A stretch of DNA of 55,300 nt from NCBI GenBank assembly GCA_910588535.1, contig CAJUOO010000015.1, positions 1 through 55,300 on the forward strand. Direction: 5' to 3'. Under the pieces are notes generated by a model. It saw only the letters and a list, made by a program, of their open reading frames with translations. It did not search any database and had not been told where the DNA came from. The position numbers and the translations under genes were made by a program. This DNA is from an uncultured Lachnospiraceae bacterium. Its GTDB lineage: Bacteria > Bacillota > Clostridia > Lachnospirales > Lachnospiraceae. Shown here piece by piece: positions 25,103 through 33,161 of the stretch (position 1 is the stretch's first letter; every line of letters begins with the position of its first letter).

Positions 25103-26041
25103 TTAATCCTCCTCCAAGATAATATCAAGATTTCTCTCAAACAGTGCATCCAGTGAAATCAGCTCCCGATATCGCTTTGTCGTCTCGCCATTCACCGCAA
25201 TCTGCACCTTATTGACTGCTGGAAGCTCCACAAGCGAATTTACAATCGCATAGATGGGAACAACCTCGTTTGTATTCACAGAACCTGTCAGAAAGGAAGC
25301 ATCCAGATTCACATAGCAGACTCCCTCTCTTGTGGATATGGTCAACAGCTTGGTATCTGATGGAAGCACCGGATACATCCCCGTCTCTGTCGGTCCCTTA
25401 ATAAGCTGCTCCACCACCAATCGCTCCATGGAAACCGTATTATTATACATAAGTTCCTGCCTGCACTCTATCAGCTTGTCCCCCTGTTCATTGGCAAAAT
25501 ACAAAGTAAGAACCGTTCTCTCATAATCATTAATATCACCGCCCAGATCATCTATAAAATCCGATGCCCTCATCTGTCCCACTGGCTGATTGAGCGCGTC
25601 CATAAGAGGCTGCTCATTAATAAAAAAGGCAACTGTATCTACCCCTTCTATCTGTGTCAGCGTCCTCACAATCGCAGTGCGGTTTAAAATCTCTGTAATA
25701 CGTGGTATCAGAGAATAGGCACTGTCAAAATTCAAATTGATCTGCTTTTTCTCAATGCTTGCACTTAATATGCGCACCTCAGGCAAAAGTGGCTTTTTAT
25801 AATCCAGTGTCTCAGGATCAGAGGCAAGTGCAGCAAGTAGCTCCTTAAGCAGCCCCTCCGGTTCTGTGTTCTCTGGCTGGTAATTCTCGCTCACCACCCT
25901 TGTCATATTTTTATTCACATAATATAGCCTAATGCTGCGCTCCGCGCTGGTCGTCTCTACCGGCACTGTCTTCACCGGCTGACAAGCGCCAAGGCACAGG
26001 ACAAGAAAACAAAGCAGCCCTGCTATACTTATTCTTTTCAT
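25103..26041 (-). CDS. GerMN-domain lipoprotein
   Basis: 312 residues. Lipoprotein signal with lipobox LCLGAC (Cys19), then two GerMN repeats (about 30-165: LYYVNKNMTRVV; and about 170-300: LTLYFANEQGDKLIE, VCYVNLDASFLTG). GerM in B. subtilis is a sporulation and germination protein; the domain also occurs in LpqB-type partners of two-component systems. Here the gene sits 9 bp after the sensor kinase gene, as LpqB does after MtrB in actinobacteria, so a role with the kinase is possible (inference). Confidence 0.85.
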   Translation of the reverse strand: MKRISIAGLLCFLVLCLGACQPVKTVPVETTSAERSIRLYYVNKNMTRVVSENYQPENTEPEGLLKELLAALASDPETLDYKKPLLPEVRILSASIEKKQINLNFDSAYSLIPRITEILNRTAIVRTLTQIEGVDTVAFFINEQPLMDALNQPVGQMRASDFIDDLGGDINDYERTVLTLYFANEQGDKLIECRQELMYNNTVSMERLVVEQLIKGPTETGMYPVLPSDTKLLTISTREGVCYVNLDASFLTGSVNTNEVVPIYAIVNSLVELPAVNKVQIAVNGETTKRYRELISLDALFERNLDIILEED

Positions 26042-26050
26042 GCCGCCTCC

Positions 26051-27454
26051 TTATCCAATATATGTGAGAGGTATCCGCACCGTAAAGGTAGTTCCCTCAT
26101 TTTCCTTACTATAAAGCTTAATCTGACCATTGTGCATAAGAATCACATTCTTTGTGATGGACAGGCCAAGCCCTGTTCCCCCGGTCTCTCTGGATCGTGC
26201 CTTATCCACACGGTAGAAGCGGTCAAACACCTTCTCTTCCTCCTCCTTTGGAATACCGATGCCAGAATCTGCTACTTTGACATAGAAAAACTTGTGATCA
26301 GCATTGAGCGTAACCTTTACCCAACCATCATCTTTATTATATTTTATTGCATTTTCTATTAAATTGGATAGCGCAAGTGTGAGCTTTACCTCATCCACCT
26401 CTGCCGTGACACTGCGAAAACTCTCTAGCACCAGCTCTATATTTCTCTTTGCGGCAATCGGGCGCAATCGCTTAAGAATAAGCTCCAAAAGCTCATTGAT
26501 ACTCACCACAGTAATATTCATATCTGCGGAGGTCTTGTCAAGCTTTACCAAGGAGAGCAGATCGGTAATAATCTTATTCTCTCTGTCTATCTCATCGGCA
26601 ATATCTACCATAAATTCTTTATAAAGCTCAGCGGGCACCTCCTCCTGTGAGATAAGGGAATCTGCCAGCACCTTCATGGAGGTGATCGGTGTTTTGAGTT
26701 CGTGAGATACATTGGACACAAACTCCTGTCTGGATTCATCCAACAGACGGATGCGCGCCAGCATCTTGTTAAATGCCTCTGATATTTGTTCAATTTCACT
26801 GTAACCGCTGATCGTCACATTCTCCGTCAAATCCCCAGCCGCTATCTTATGAAAAGACGCAAGAATTTTCTTAAATGGCCTGACAAAAATACCTGCGAAC
26901 AATATCGCCGCCGCTATCACGATAATGACAAGCACTATCATTAATATTCTGGATTTCCCCGCAAGAAGATCCTGCTCCTCACGCAGATCTGCCGTGGGAA
27001 CACTCACCACCACCACACCTACAATCTCCCTCTCCTCCGTGCCGGATCTCGTCACCGTGATAGGAACAGTGAGTTCTATAAACTCTCCCTCTCTGTCATA
27101 TACCCTGCGATTCTCCCCGCGAAAACACTTGATCACCGCCTCCGAGACAAGCGTCTTCTTCTCCGTCAGCGCGTATGTATCCTTAATGATTTTCAGCCCG
27201 CTGTTCACTATGATAATTCTTCCATTATACAAATTCGCAAGCTGCTCAATCACACTGTTTAGGCTGCTTGACGACTGATCGCTCATATAATTGCCGTTCG
27301 TGAGCTGTCTTCCCAATATATTGCACTGATTCTGCAGCTCATAGATCCGGCGCTGTATCATTCTATCCTCAAAATTAGAGAAAAAGGATATATTGAATAT
27401 AATTGGTGGCACCATGCCTATCAAAAGAAACACACAGAACAGGCGAAAGCTCAT
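26051..27454 (-). CDS. Membrane sensor histidine kinase
   Basis: 467 residues from the ATG at 27454; the site upstream is weak, so an earlier non-ATG start near 27480 is possible. First transmembrane helix at about 2-25, an extracytoplasmic sensor of ~130 residues, a second helix (ILMIVLVIIVIAAAILFAGI), then HAMP. HisKA has the phospho-histidine in SNVSHELKTPITSM, and HATPase_c has VADSGIGIPKEEEEKVFDRF and GGTGLGLSITK. It pairs with the response regulator 26 bp upstream. The architecture resembles WalK/PhoR kinases of Firmicutes. Confidence 0.92.
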   Translation of the reverse strand: MSFRLFCVFLLIGMVPPIIFNISFFSNFEDRMIQRRIYELQNQCNILGRQLTNGNYMSDQSSSSLNSVIEQLANLYNGRIIIVNSGLKIIKDTYALTEKKTLVSEAVIKCFRGENRRVYDREGEFIELTVPITVTRSGTEEREIVGVVVVSVPTADLREEQDLLAGKSRILMIVLVIIVIAAAILFAGIFVRPFKKILASFHKIAAGDLTENVTISGYSEIEQISEAFNKMLARIRLLDESRQEFVSNVSHELKTPITSMKVLADSLISQEEVPAELYKEFMVDIADEIDRENKIITDLLSLVKLDKTSADMNITVVSINELLELILKRLRPIAAKRNIELVLESFRSVTAEVDEVKLTLALSNLIENAIKYNKDDGWVKVTLNADHKFFYVKVADSGIGIPKEEEEKVFDRFYRVDKARSRETGGTGLGLSITKNVILMHNGQIKLYSKENEGTTFTVRIPLTYIG

Positions 27455-27479
27455 GCTCTTTAAAAATTTACCTTTTTTC

Positions 27480-28169
27480 TTAATTCTGGAAATAATAGCC
27501 AACGCCCCATTTCGTATGAACATATGTCGGTTCACTTGGATTTGATTCAACCTTCTCGCGCAATCTTCGGATATGAACATCAACCGTTCTCACATCGCCG
27601 GGATATTCCTTTCCCCACACCAGCTCCAAAAGAAGCTCCCTACCAAATACCTTATTGGGATTCGTCATAAGAAGCTCCAGCAGATCAAATTCCTTTGCCG
27701 TCAGATTGATCTCTCTTGTGCCAATATAGACCCGGCGCCCTTCAAGATAAAGCTTAAGCTCACCACTCTCAAGTACCTGTACCTTTTTCTTTTCCTGCTC
27801 CTGTTTCCCGCTGCGGCGCATAATCGCCTTGATCCTCGCCTTCACCTCAAGAATATTAAAGGGTTTTGCAATATAGTCGTCCGCCCCGTATTCCAGCCCC
27901 ATAATCTTATCCATATCCTCCGACTTTGCTGTAAGCATAATAATCGGCATATTGGAAAACTCCCTAATCTGCTGGCACACTTCCAGACCGTCAAGCTTTG
28001 GCAGCATAATATCCAAAAGCACCACATCGTATTCTGTCTTTCTCGCGTAATCCATCGCCTCCTCGCCGTCAAAGGCACAGTCCACCTCCATGCCATCCTG
28101 TGCTAAGCTATAGCGAAGACCCTTTACAATTAATTTTTCATCATCAACCACCAAAACTTTTCTTCCCAT
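27480..28169 (-). CDS. OmpR/PhoB-family response regulator
   Basis: 229 residues. Receiver domain with acidic pocket VVDDEK, phospho-aspartate in VVLLDIMLPKLDG near residue 52, IIMLTAKS and the lysine in DDYIAKPFN. The C-terminal winged helix includes LTAKEFDLLELLMTNPNKVF and VDVHIRRLREK. It would activate or repress genes on command of the kinase encoded next. WalR-like by sequence, but the typical walHIJ genes are absent here. Confidence 0.93.
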   Translation of the reverse strand: MGRKVLVVDDEKLIVKGLRYSLAQDGMEVDCAFDGEEAMDYARKTEYDVVLLDIMLPKLDGLEVCQQIREFSNMPIIMLTAKSEDMDKIMGLEYGADDYIAKPFNILEVKARIKAIMRRSGKQEQEKKKVQVLESGELKLYLEGRRVYIGTREINLTAKEFDLLELLMTNPNKVFGRELLLELVWGKEYPGDVRTVDVHIRRLREKVESNPSEPTYVHTKWGVGYYFQN

Positions 28170-28209
28170 CGTATCCTCAATTCTGGCGCCGCAGCACCTG
28201 TATTGTCAG

Positions 28210-28794
28210 TCAGACAGTTATCAAGCTGCGTATTTTCTGAAATACCGCCTCCTTGATCCCGCTGATCTTCATAATATCCTCAATAGATTGGAATCCGCCA
28301 TTCTCTTCCCGGTAACGAACAATATCCTTTGCCTTTGACTCGCCGATACCCGGCAATGTCATAAGCTGATTGATAGATGCTGTGTTGAGATTGACAAGAC
28401 CTGTACTCTCCCCGCTTTCAGAAACGGCCATCGAGGCTGCCTCCTCCATTGACGGAATCACAATTCTCTCCCCATCCTTAATAATATCTGCAAGATTCAT
28501 AGCATCTGGTGCTCCTTGTGAGGTCGCTCCCCCTGCCATCTCCAGCAGCTCATACACTCGAAAACCCTCAGGAACAGAATAGACACCCGGCTGATTGACT
28601 TCACCACAAATATGCACATAGATCATCTTCTCTGTCTGCATAATGGTTTCTTTTGTCTCCTCCGCGCTCTGTTCTGTCTCTCTCATGCTCTCCCACTCTG
28701 CTGCCTCCTTATCAGAAGTACTCAGACAGTAGATCGTCCCAGCAAGCAGAAATGCAATTAGGATAATAGCAAGCTTCATGTATTTTTTCTGCAC
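28210..28794 (-). CDS. ComEA-like DNA-binding helix-hairpin-helix protein
   Basis: 194 residues from the GTG at 28794 (GGGAG 8 bp upstream) or 189 from the ATG at 28779. One N-terminal transmembrane helix (LAIILIAFLLAGTIYCL), an SLBB domain (VHICGEVNQPGVYSVPEGFR) and a C-terminal tandem helix-hairpin-helix (NLNTASINQLMTLPGIGESK and FQSIEDIMKISGIKEAVF). ComEA binds incoming DNA at the cell surface for ComEC, which is encoded three genes downstream. Together they suggest a natural competence or DNA-scavenging function (inference). Confidence 0.9.
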   Translation of the reverse strand: MQKKYMKLAIILIAFLLAGTIYCLSTSDKEAAEWESMRETEQSAEETKETIMQTEKMIYVHICGEVNQPGVYSVPEGFRVYELLEMAGGATSQGAPDAMNLADIIKDGERIVIPSMEEAASMAVSESGESTGLVNLNTASINQLMTLPGIGESKAKDIVRYREENGGFQSIEDIMKISGIKEAVFQKIRSLITV

Positions 28795-28872
28795 AATCTC
28801 TTCTCCCTTCCAGAAAAAGAGTTCCCCTCCGTGCACTATTATTCTAACGGATATTTTACAGCTTGACAATAC

Positions 28873-29304
28873 CTATTTCCACTTAAAAATTATAATTCCT
28901 GAAATAGCCAAGCCCATGCCAATCACTTTTCTCCAATCAAATTCCACCTTCTCCACACCAAACAGCCCAAATAGCTCGATGAGATAAGCAATCAGAAGCT
29001 GGGATACAACAATCAGCATAACCGCTCTTGCCGGGCCAAGCTGGGACATGCTCTGAATCACGGTAAGTGTGATAAATGCGCCGATCACACCACCAAATAA
29101 CATATATTTGTGATCCATGACAAAAAGACCTCCAAAGCTCTGCCTTCCCGTAAAAAACCATCCAATTAAGCAGACTGCAAATGCAGTGATCTGCACCCAG
29201 CAATTTGAAACCCACAGGCTGGTATTTTTTGTGACCTCTGTGTTAAAAACACCTTGAATACTCATTAATGCCCCAGATAATAATGCAATTAAGATTCCTA
29301 ACAT
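28873..29304 (-). CDS. YdcZ/DUF606-type DMT transporter subunit
   Basis: 143 residues with four to five hydrophobic segments (LGILIALLSGALMSIQGVFN; VQITAFAVCLIGWFF; VMLIVVSQLLIAYLIELFGL; GLAISGIIIFKW). It matches the half-size drug/metabolite-transporter family DUF606, which often works as dimers. Substrate unknown. It stands alone. Confidence 0.8.
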   Translation of the reverse strand: MLGILIALLSGALMSIQGVFNTEVTKNTSLWVSNCWVQITAFAVCLIGWFFTGRQSFGGLFVMDHKYMLFGGVIGAFITLTVIQSMSQLGPARAVMLIVVSQLLIAYLIELFGLFGVEKVEFDWRKVIGMGLAISGIIIFKWK

Positions 29305-29554
29305 CCTTATTCCCCTTCCACAATTCTGTTTTATTGAACACTTATTTTGTGCAATACTATACTATTACCAGTATTTCCAAAATAATGCCGGAATATTCGC
29401 ATTTTTCTTACTTATAGAGTACTGGTTTGCCGCTTATGGATAAAAATTGAATCTAACACAGCATTTGTTTCCATTCTGGAAAAGCAATCCTTTATCAAAA
29501 AGAAAATGCTGCGCGTGCAAAGTCTGAAAGAAAAAAAGTCAAATGAATTTTTCA

Positions 29555-29584
29555 TTGACCGAAAGATACAAGCTACGTTATACT
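29555..29584 (+). promoter_or_regulatory. Strong sigma-A-like promoter facing repeat A3
   Basis: TTGACC at 29555-29560 and TATACT at 29579-29584, 18-bp spacer, followed by an AAAGGAGG ribosome site (29618-29625) and an ATG at 29632. The promoter is better than most in this window but leads only into the family A repeat. Confidence 0.6.
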
Positions 29585-29631
29585 TTATACAGTTTACTAC
29601 ATTCATTTCACAATCATAAAGGAGGAATTTT

Positions 29632-29757
29632 ATGACAAAAGGTATTCTGGAACGATCCGTCCAGCGAACTGCCTGTGGTCCTCCGTCACCCCGCTCTCGC
29701 TTAGTGAAAAACGCAACGGACGGTACTACCTCGCTAACCGCCGGCGTTTTTCAATAG
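29632..29757 (+). CDS. Small gene whose coding region runs into repeat A3
   Basis: 41 codons. Promoter, AAAGGAGG site and ATG are all good, but after about nine residues (MTKGILERS) the frame is read from the family A repeat and stops at a TAG inside it. The simplest reading is that a formerly longer small gene was interrupted by the repeat. Alternatively the repeat is the 3' part of a structured transcript made from this promoter. I do not recognise the protein. Region 29305-29890 otherwise has no supported gene. Confidence 0.35.
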   Translation: MTKGILERSVQRTACGPPSPRSRLVKNATDGTTSLTAGVFQ

Positions 29758-29789
29758 GTTCCTTGAGAACCACAGGCAGTTCGCTGGAT
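29659..29789 (+). repeat. Family A structured repeat, copy 3
   Basis: 131 bp, same orientation as copy 1 and with related arms (GTCCAGCGAACTGCCTGTGG; complement at 29770-29789, one wobble). It lacks 11 bp of the innermost loop. GGACCTCTTCC follows on the right, as beside copy 2. Confidence 0.85.
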
Positions 29790-29890
29790 GGACCTCTTCC
29801 CAATGATATTCCTATCTAATATTTATTCAAATCAAATATCGTTTCTCAAAGGTTGCAAACTTAAAGAATTATCATTTATCCAAAAATCGT

Positions 29891-30799
29891 CTATAGTCCT
29901 TCATAATCAAATATAGGAATAAAACTTTCTTTTGCTGTCTCTCCTTCTTGGATATAGCCTTGTGAAATTCCAAGTGAAATGGCACAGTCGATCACTTCCT
30001 CATATTCTTCCTTTGTCACAGTCCGCTCAAGTTCTGGCATATGGGGAAATTCTCCCATCGGTGTATATTGGTTCATAATGCTGATATATATTTGTTCTCC
30101 AAAATTTTTATATAGATATCGAAGTACCCGCTTTGAGTCCTCCACTGCTCCCGGAAGGACCAGATGTCGTACTATAACGCCCTTTCTTATGATTCCCCGC
30201 TTGTCAAATTCTGGCGCAGGACTCTGGCGCACCATCTCTTTTATCGCCTCCTTCGCACAGCGAAAATAATCTCTGGCATGGGAATAGCGCTTAGATAGCT
30301 CAGGAGAAACATATTTCAGGTCGGGCAGGTAAATATCCACTATCCCCTCTAAGCCTTTTATTATCTCTGCTCTTTCATAGCCACTTGAATTATACAGAAT
30401 GGGAAGCACAAGCCCTCTCTGTCTTGCCATAAGAAGAGATTCCTTTATCTGAGGAATAAAATGTGTCGGTGTGACAAGATTAATGTTATTTGCTCCTTTC
30501 TCCTGAAGCTCCAAAAAAATATCTGCCAGCCGCCTAATCGTGATCTCCTTTGCTGTCTTCCCCCGTGCAATGCTTCTGTTCTGACAGTACACGCATCTCA
30601 TATTGCATCCGGAAAAAAATACTGTTCCGCTGCCTTCTTCCCCAGAGATACATGGTTCCTCCCACATATGAAGCGACGCCCTCGCCGCCATAAGCTTATC
30701 TGTCATGCCGCAAAAGCCTTTCTCTCCTGCTGTCCTGTCAACTTTGCATTTTCTTGGGCAAAGAACACATTCTTTTAGTGGATCTTTATATTCCATCAT
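29891..30799 (-). CDS. Radical SAM protein of the PflX (COG1313) type
   Basis: 302 residues from tandem ATGs after GGAGG. The N-terminus has a cysteine-rich CVLCPRKCKVDRTAGEKGFC, followed by the radical SAM cluster motif SGCNMRCVYCQN near residue 65. PTHFIPQIKESL and LPILYNSSGYERAEI are in the barrel. Proteins of this group resemble pyruvate formate-lyase activases, but the substrate is unknown. No glycyl-radical enzyme gene lies nearby. Confidence 0.85.
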   Translation of the reverse strand: MMEYKDPLKECVLCPRKCKVDRTAGEKGFCGMTDKLMAARASLHMWEEPCISGEEGSGTVFFSGCNMRCVYCQNRSIARGKTAKEITIRRLADIFLELQEKGANNINLVTPTHFIPQIKESLLMARQRGLVLPILYNSSGYERAEIIKGLEGIVDIYLPDLKYVSPELSKRYSHARDYFRCAKEAIKEMVRQSPAPEFDKRGIIRKGVIVRHLVLPGAVEDSKRVLRYLYKNFGEQIYISIMNQYTPMGEFPHMPELERTVTKEEYEEVIDCAISLGISQGYIQEGETAKESFIPIFDYEGL

Positions 30800-30854
30800 T
30801 CATCCTCCATATATATGCCAAGCATCGACACATTTTCTCTGGATTTCTTTATAC

Positions 30855-30940
30855 AATTGAGTGGAGAACGACCTTCTCCTCTACTTGCTGCGTGGGATGC
30901 GTGCAGCTTTCGCTGCTCATTTCCCTGCTTACGCCTGTGC
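30855..30940 (+). repeat. Family C repeat, copy 2
   Basis: About 86 bp beginning AATTGAGTGGAGAACGACC and containing GGGATGCGTGCAGC plus TTTCGCTGCTCATTTCC; in direct tandem with copy 3. The interval 30800-31089 carries only these repeats and a short hairpin after copy 3. Confidence 0.75.
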
Positions 30941-31028
30941 AATCGAGTAGGGGAATAATCTTTTCCCCTACTCGCTGCGCGGGATGCGTGCAGCCTTTGC
31001 TGCTAATTTCCATGCGCATCCCTGCGCA
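30941..31028 (+). repeat. Family C repeat, copy 3
   Basis: About 88 bp: ATCGAGTAGGGGAA, loop, TTCCCCTACTCG, then CTGCGCGGGATGCGTGCAGC and TTTGCTGCTAATTTCC. The first part forms a perfect 11-bp hairpin; the second forms GCAGC/GCTGC. Confidence 0.8.
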
Positions 31029-31089
31029 TAAAAATTGCCGGCTGCCACACAGCAGTCAGCAATTTATCAAATACTTCCATTTACTTTGT

Positions 31090-32160
31090 TTACTCTACCT
31101 CAACCGTCCAGCCAAGTGTATCCTCCAGCTTGCCAAGCTGAATCCCTGTCACAGTATCATATAATTTCTGGCTGTACTCGCCGATGCCTCCATCGCGGAC
31201 TGGCATAATATGATCGTCCCACTTTAGTTCACCTACCGGAGAAATTACCGCCGCTGTTCCCGTGCCAAATACTTCCTCCAATGTTCCTGCCCTATATGCT
31301 TCATAAATCTCATCGATGGATATCTTTCTCTCCTCCACCGTAAGCCCCCACATCTTACAGAGCTGTATAACAGAATCTCTCGTGACGCCTGACAGTATAC
31401 TTCCATTTAACTTCGGAGTGATGACAGTTCCGCCAATCTTAAAGAAAATATTCATGGCGCCAACTTCCTCGATATATTTTTTCTCCACACCGTCCAGCCA
31501 AAGTACCTGAGAATATCCACCCTGATGTGCTTTATCCTGCGCTTTCATGCTAGCCACATAATTTGCGCCGGTCTTTGCCTCTCCAAGGCCTCCCCTGACA
31601 GCTCTTACATACTCATCCTCAATCCAGATCTTTACCGGGTTAAGTCCTTCGGGATAATAAGCCCCCACTGGGGACAGAATAATCATAAACTTATAAGTAT
31701 GGGATGGACGCACTCCGAGAAATGGATCTGTTGCGATAATAAACGGTCTGATGTACAAAGAGGTTCCTTCTCTCCCAGGAATCCATGCCTCATCCATCTT
31801 CACCACAGCCTTGATCGCTTGAAGAAAATCCTCCTCAGGAATCTTTGGAATACAGATCCTCTCATTTGTCCTGTTGGCACGCTCAATATTTTTATTAGGG
31901 CGGAACAACAAAGTTCTGCCATCCGCTGTTTTATATGCCTTCAGTCCCTCAAACATCTCCTGCCCATAGTGAAATACCATACAAGATGGCTCCAATGAAA
32001 GCGGCTGGTAAGGAATAATTCTCGGATCGATCCATCCCTTTCCCTCCTCATAATCCATCATAAACATATGATCAGTAAAAATTGTCCCAAATACCAACGG
32101 ATTCTCTGGACCCGGAATTGGCTTCGGATTCTGTGTCTTTTCAACTCGAATATTCAACAT
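31090..32160 (-). CDS. ilvE: Branched-chain amino acid aminotransferase
   Basis: 356 residues, the eukaryotic-like class of BCAT. PLP fold type IV: FHYGQEMFEGLKAYKTADGR, RPFIIATDPFLGV, the PLP lysine probably in GLGEAKTGANYVASMKAQ near 200, and EVGAMNIFF with VFGTGTAAVISPVGEL. It catalyses the last step of Leu, Ile and Val synthesis or the first of their breakdown. Monocistronic; I see no T-box or leader peptide in the 79 bp before it. Confidence 0.93.
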   Translation of the reverse strand: MLNIRVEKTQNPKPIPGPENPLVFGTIFTDHMFMMDYEEGKGWIDPRIIPYQPLSLEPSCMVFHYGQEMFEGLKAYKTADGRTLLFRPNKNIERANRTNERICIPKIPEEDFLQAIKAVVKMDEAWIPGREGTSLYIRPFIIATDPFLGVRPSHTYKFMIILSPVGAYYPEGLNPVKIWIEDEYVRAVRGGLGEAKTGANYVASMKAQDKAHQGGYSQVLWLDGVEKKYIEEVGAMNIFFKIGGTVITPKLNGSILSGVTRDSVIQLCKMWGLTVEERKISIDEIYEAYRAGTLEEVFGTGTAAVISPVGELKWDDHIMPVRDGGIGEYSQKLYDTVTGIQLGKLEDTLGWTVEVE

Positions 32161-32239
32161 CTTCCATACTTCCTTCCCTTTACTTAGTTCCTATATAGCT
32201 TGTTTCTTTGCACTATTATCTTCCAATCCTTACCGATTG

Positions 32240-32734
32240 TCAAGACTTTTTGCGCTCAAATCTCTGAAAGGAATATTCCAGACTAAAATATGTCTGCTCC
32301 TCGCTGTCACCGGTGATCTCCCATTCCGGCATCTGATCCAGTCTTGGAAAATGCGCATCCGCCTCATATGCAAAATCTATCTTTGTAATGTGTGCCACAT
32401 CACAATACGACAAGAATTGCCGGTAGATACTTTCTCCTCCCGCAATAAATATCTCTTTACTAGGGTATGGTGTCAAAAATTCAAGTGCCTCCTCCACACT
32501 GTGGACAACCTGAGCCCCCTTAACACGAAAAGCTGGGTCTCTTGACAGAACCACATTTTTCCTTGACGGAAGAGGCAAACCATTTGGAAAAGTTTCAAGC
32601 GTCTTCCTGCCCACAACAATCACTTTTCCCTTTGTGGTCTGATAAAACCACTGCTGATCGGCAGGAATCCGAACCAAAAGCCTATTTTGAAAGCCTATCC
32701 CCCAATTTCTATCTACGGCTGCAATCACATTCAT
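32240..32734 (-). CDS. folA: Dihydrofolate reductase
   Basis: 164 residues from the ATG at 32734; the frame is open another 36 codons upstream into repeat DNA. Motifs: NVIAAVDRNWGIGFQNRLL, DQQWFYQTTKGKVIVVGRKT, LPLPSRKNVVLSRD and EIFIAGGESIYRQF. It makes tetrahydrofolate, the target of trimethoprim; I see no resistance-type features. thyA, often adjacent, is absent. Confidence 0.93.
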   Translation of the reverse strand: MNVIAAVDRNWGIGFQNRLLVRIPADQQWFYQTTKGKVIVVGRKTLETFPNGLPLPSRKNVVLSRDPAFRVKGAQVVHSVEEALEFLTPYPSKEIFIAGGESIYRQFLSYCDVAHITKIDFAYEADAHFPRLDQMPEWEITGDSEEQTYFSLEYSFQRFERKKS

Positions 32735-32848
32735 CTTATCTATTCCTCTCTTTTCATATATAGTTTTCCACTTCACTCTAACTCTCATGATTCCGCTTTG
32801 CGGAATCTCAAATCTATACAGAGAATGCCGTATTTCAGGCATTCTCTG

Positions 32849-33025
32849 GTGTAAGACTTAGAACTTCTTCATGAAGCAGCTCTTGCTGCGAGTGATTAGA
32901 AGTTCTTCTTACACTAACTCCCATCTGCCCGCTTCGGCGGGCATACAAATCAGGATGTGAAATTTCTATTTCACTCTAACTCCCATCTGCCTGCTCCAAC
33001 AGGCGTATACATCAGATCCACATAC
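32849..33025 (+). repeat. Long hairpin and two family B repeats upstream of folA
   Basis: 32849-32914 forms a long imperfect hairpin (GTGTAAGA, AGAACTTCT ... AGAAGTTCT, CTTACAC). It is followed by family B units at 32914-32974 (hairpin GCCCGCTTCGGCGGGC, then GTGAAATTTCTATTTCAC) and 32976-33025 (diverged). Two smaller hairpins lie at 32787-32808 and 32820-32847. I see no gene in 32735-33161. Confidence 0.7.
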
Positions 33026-33100
33026 CAGATCTCAGCCTTTTTAATGACCTTATATACTTACCATATATTGTTATTTTTATCATAACATTGAGAAAATCAG

Positions 33101-33129
33101 TTGTAAACCTTGATTTTAATTGCTATACT
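33101..33129 (+). promoter_or_regulatory. Sigma-A-like promoter of the TPR lipoprotein-hflX genes
   Basis: TTGTAA (33101-33106), 17-bp spacer, TATACT (33124-33129), 33 bp before the ATG at 33162. Confidence 0.65.
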
Positions 33130-33161
33130 ATAAATTAACATTTCATATATGGAGGAAAACA

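Noticed and set aside
29412..29606. 64-codon minus-strand frame before repeat A3
   Set aside because: It runs opposite to a strong promoter, has biased Phe/Ser content from AT-rich DNA, no family resemblance and no ribosome site.
30855..31028. CRISPR-like array from the two family C units
   Set aside because: The two units abut with no spacers, each exceeds 80 bp, and a third copy lies alone and inverted at 16.2 kb.
31090..32239. T-box or leader attenuator upstream of ilvE
   Set aside because: Only 79 bp separate ilvE from folA. No T-box sequence, branched-chain codon run or anti-terminator hairpin is visible.
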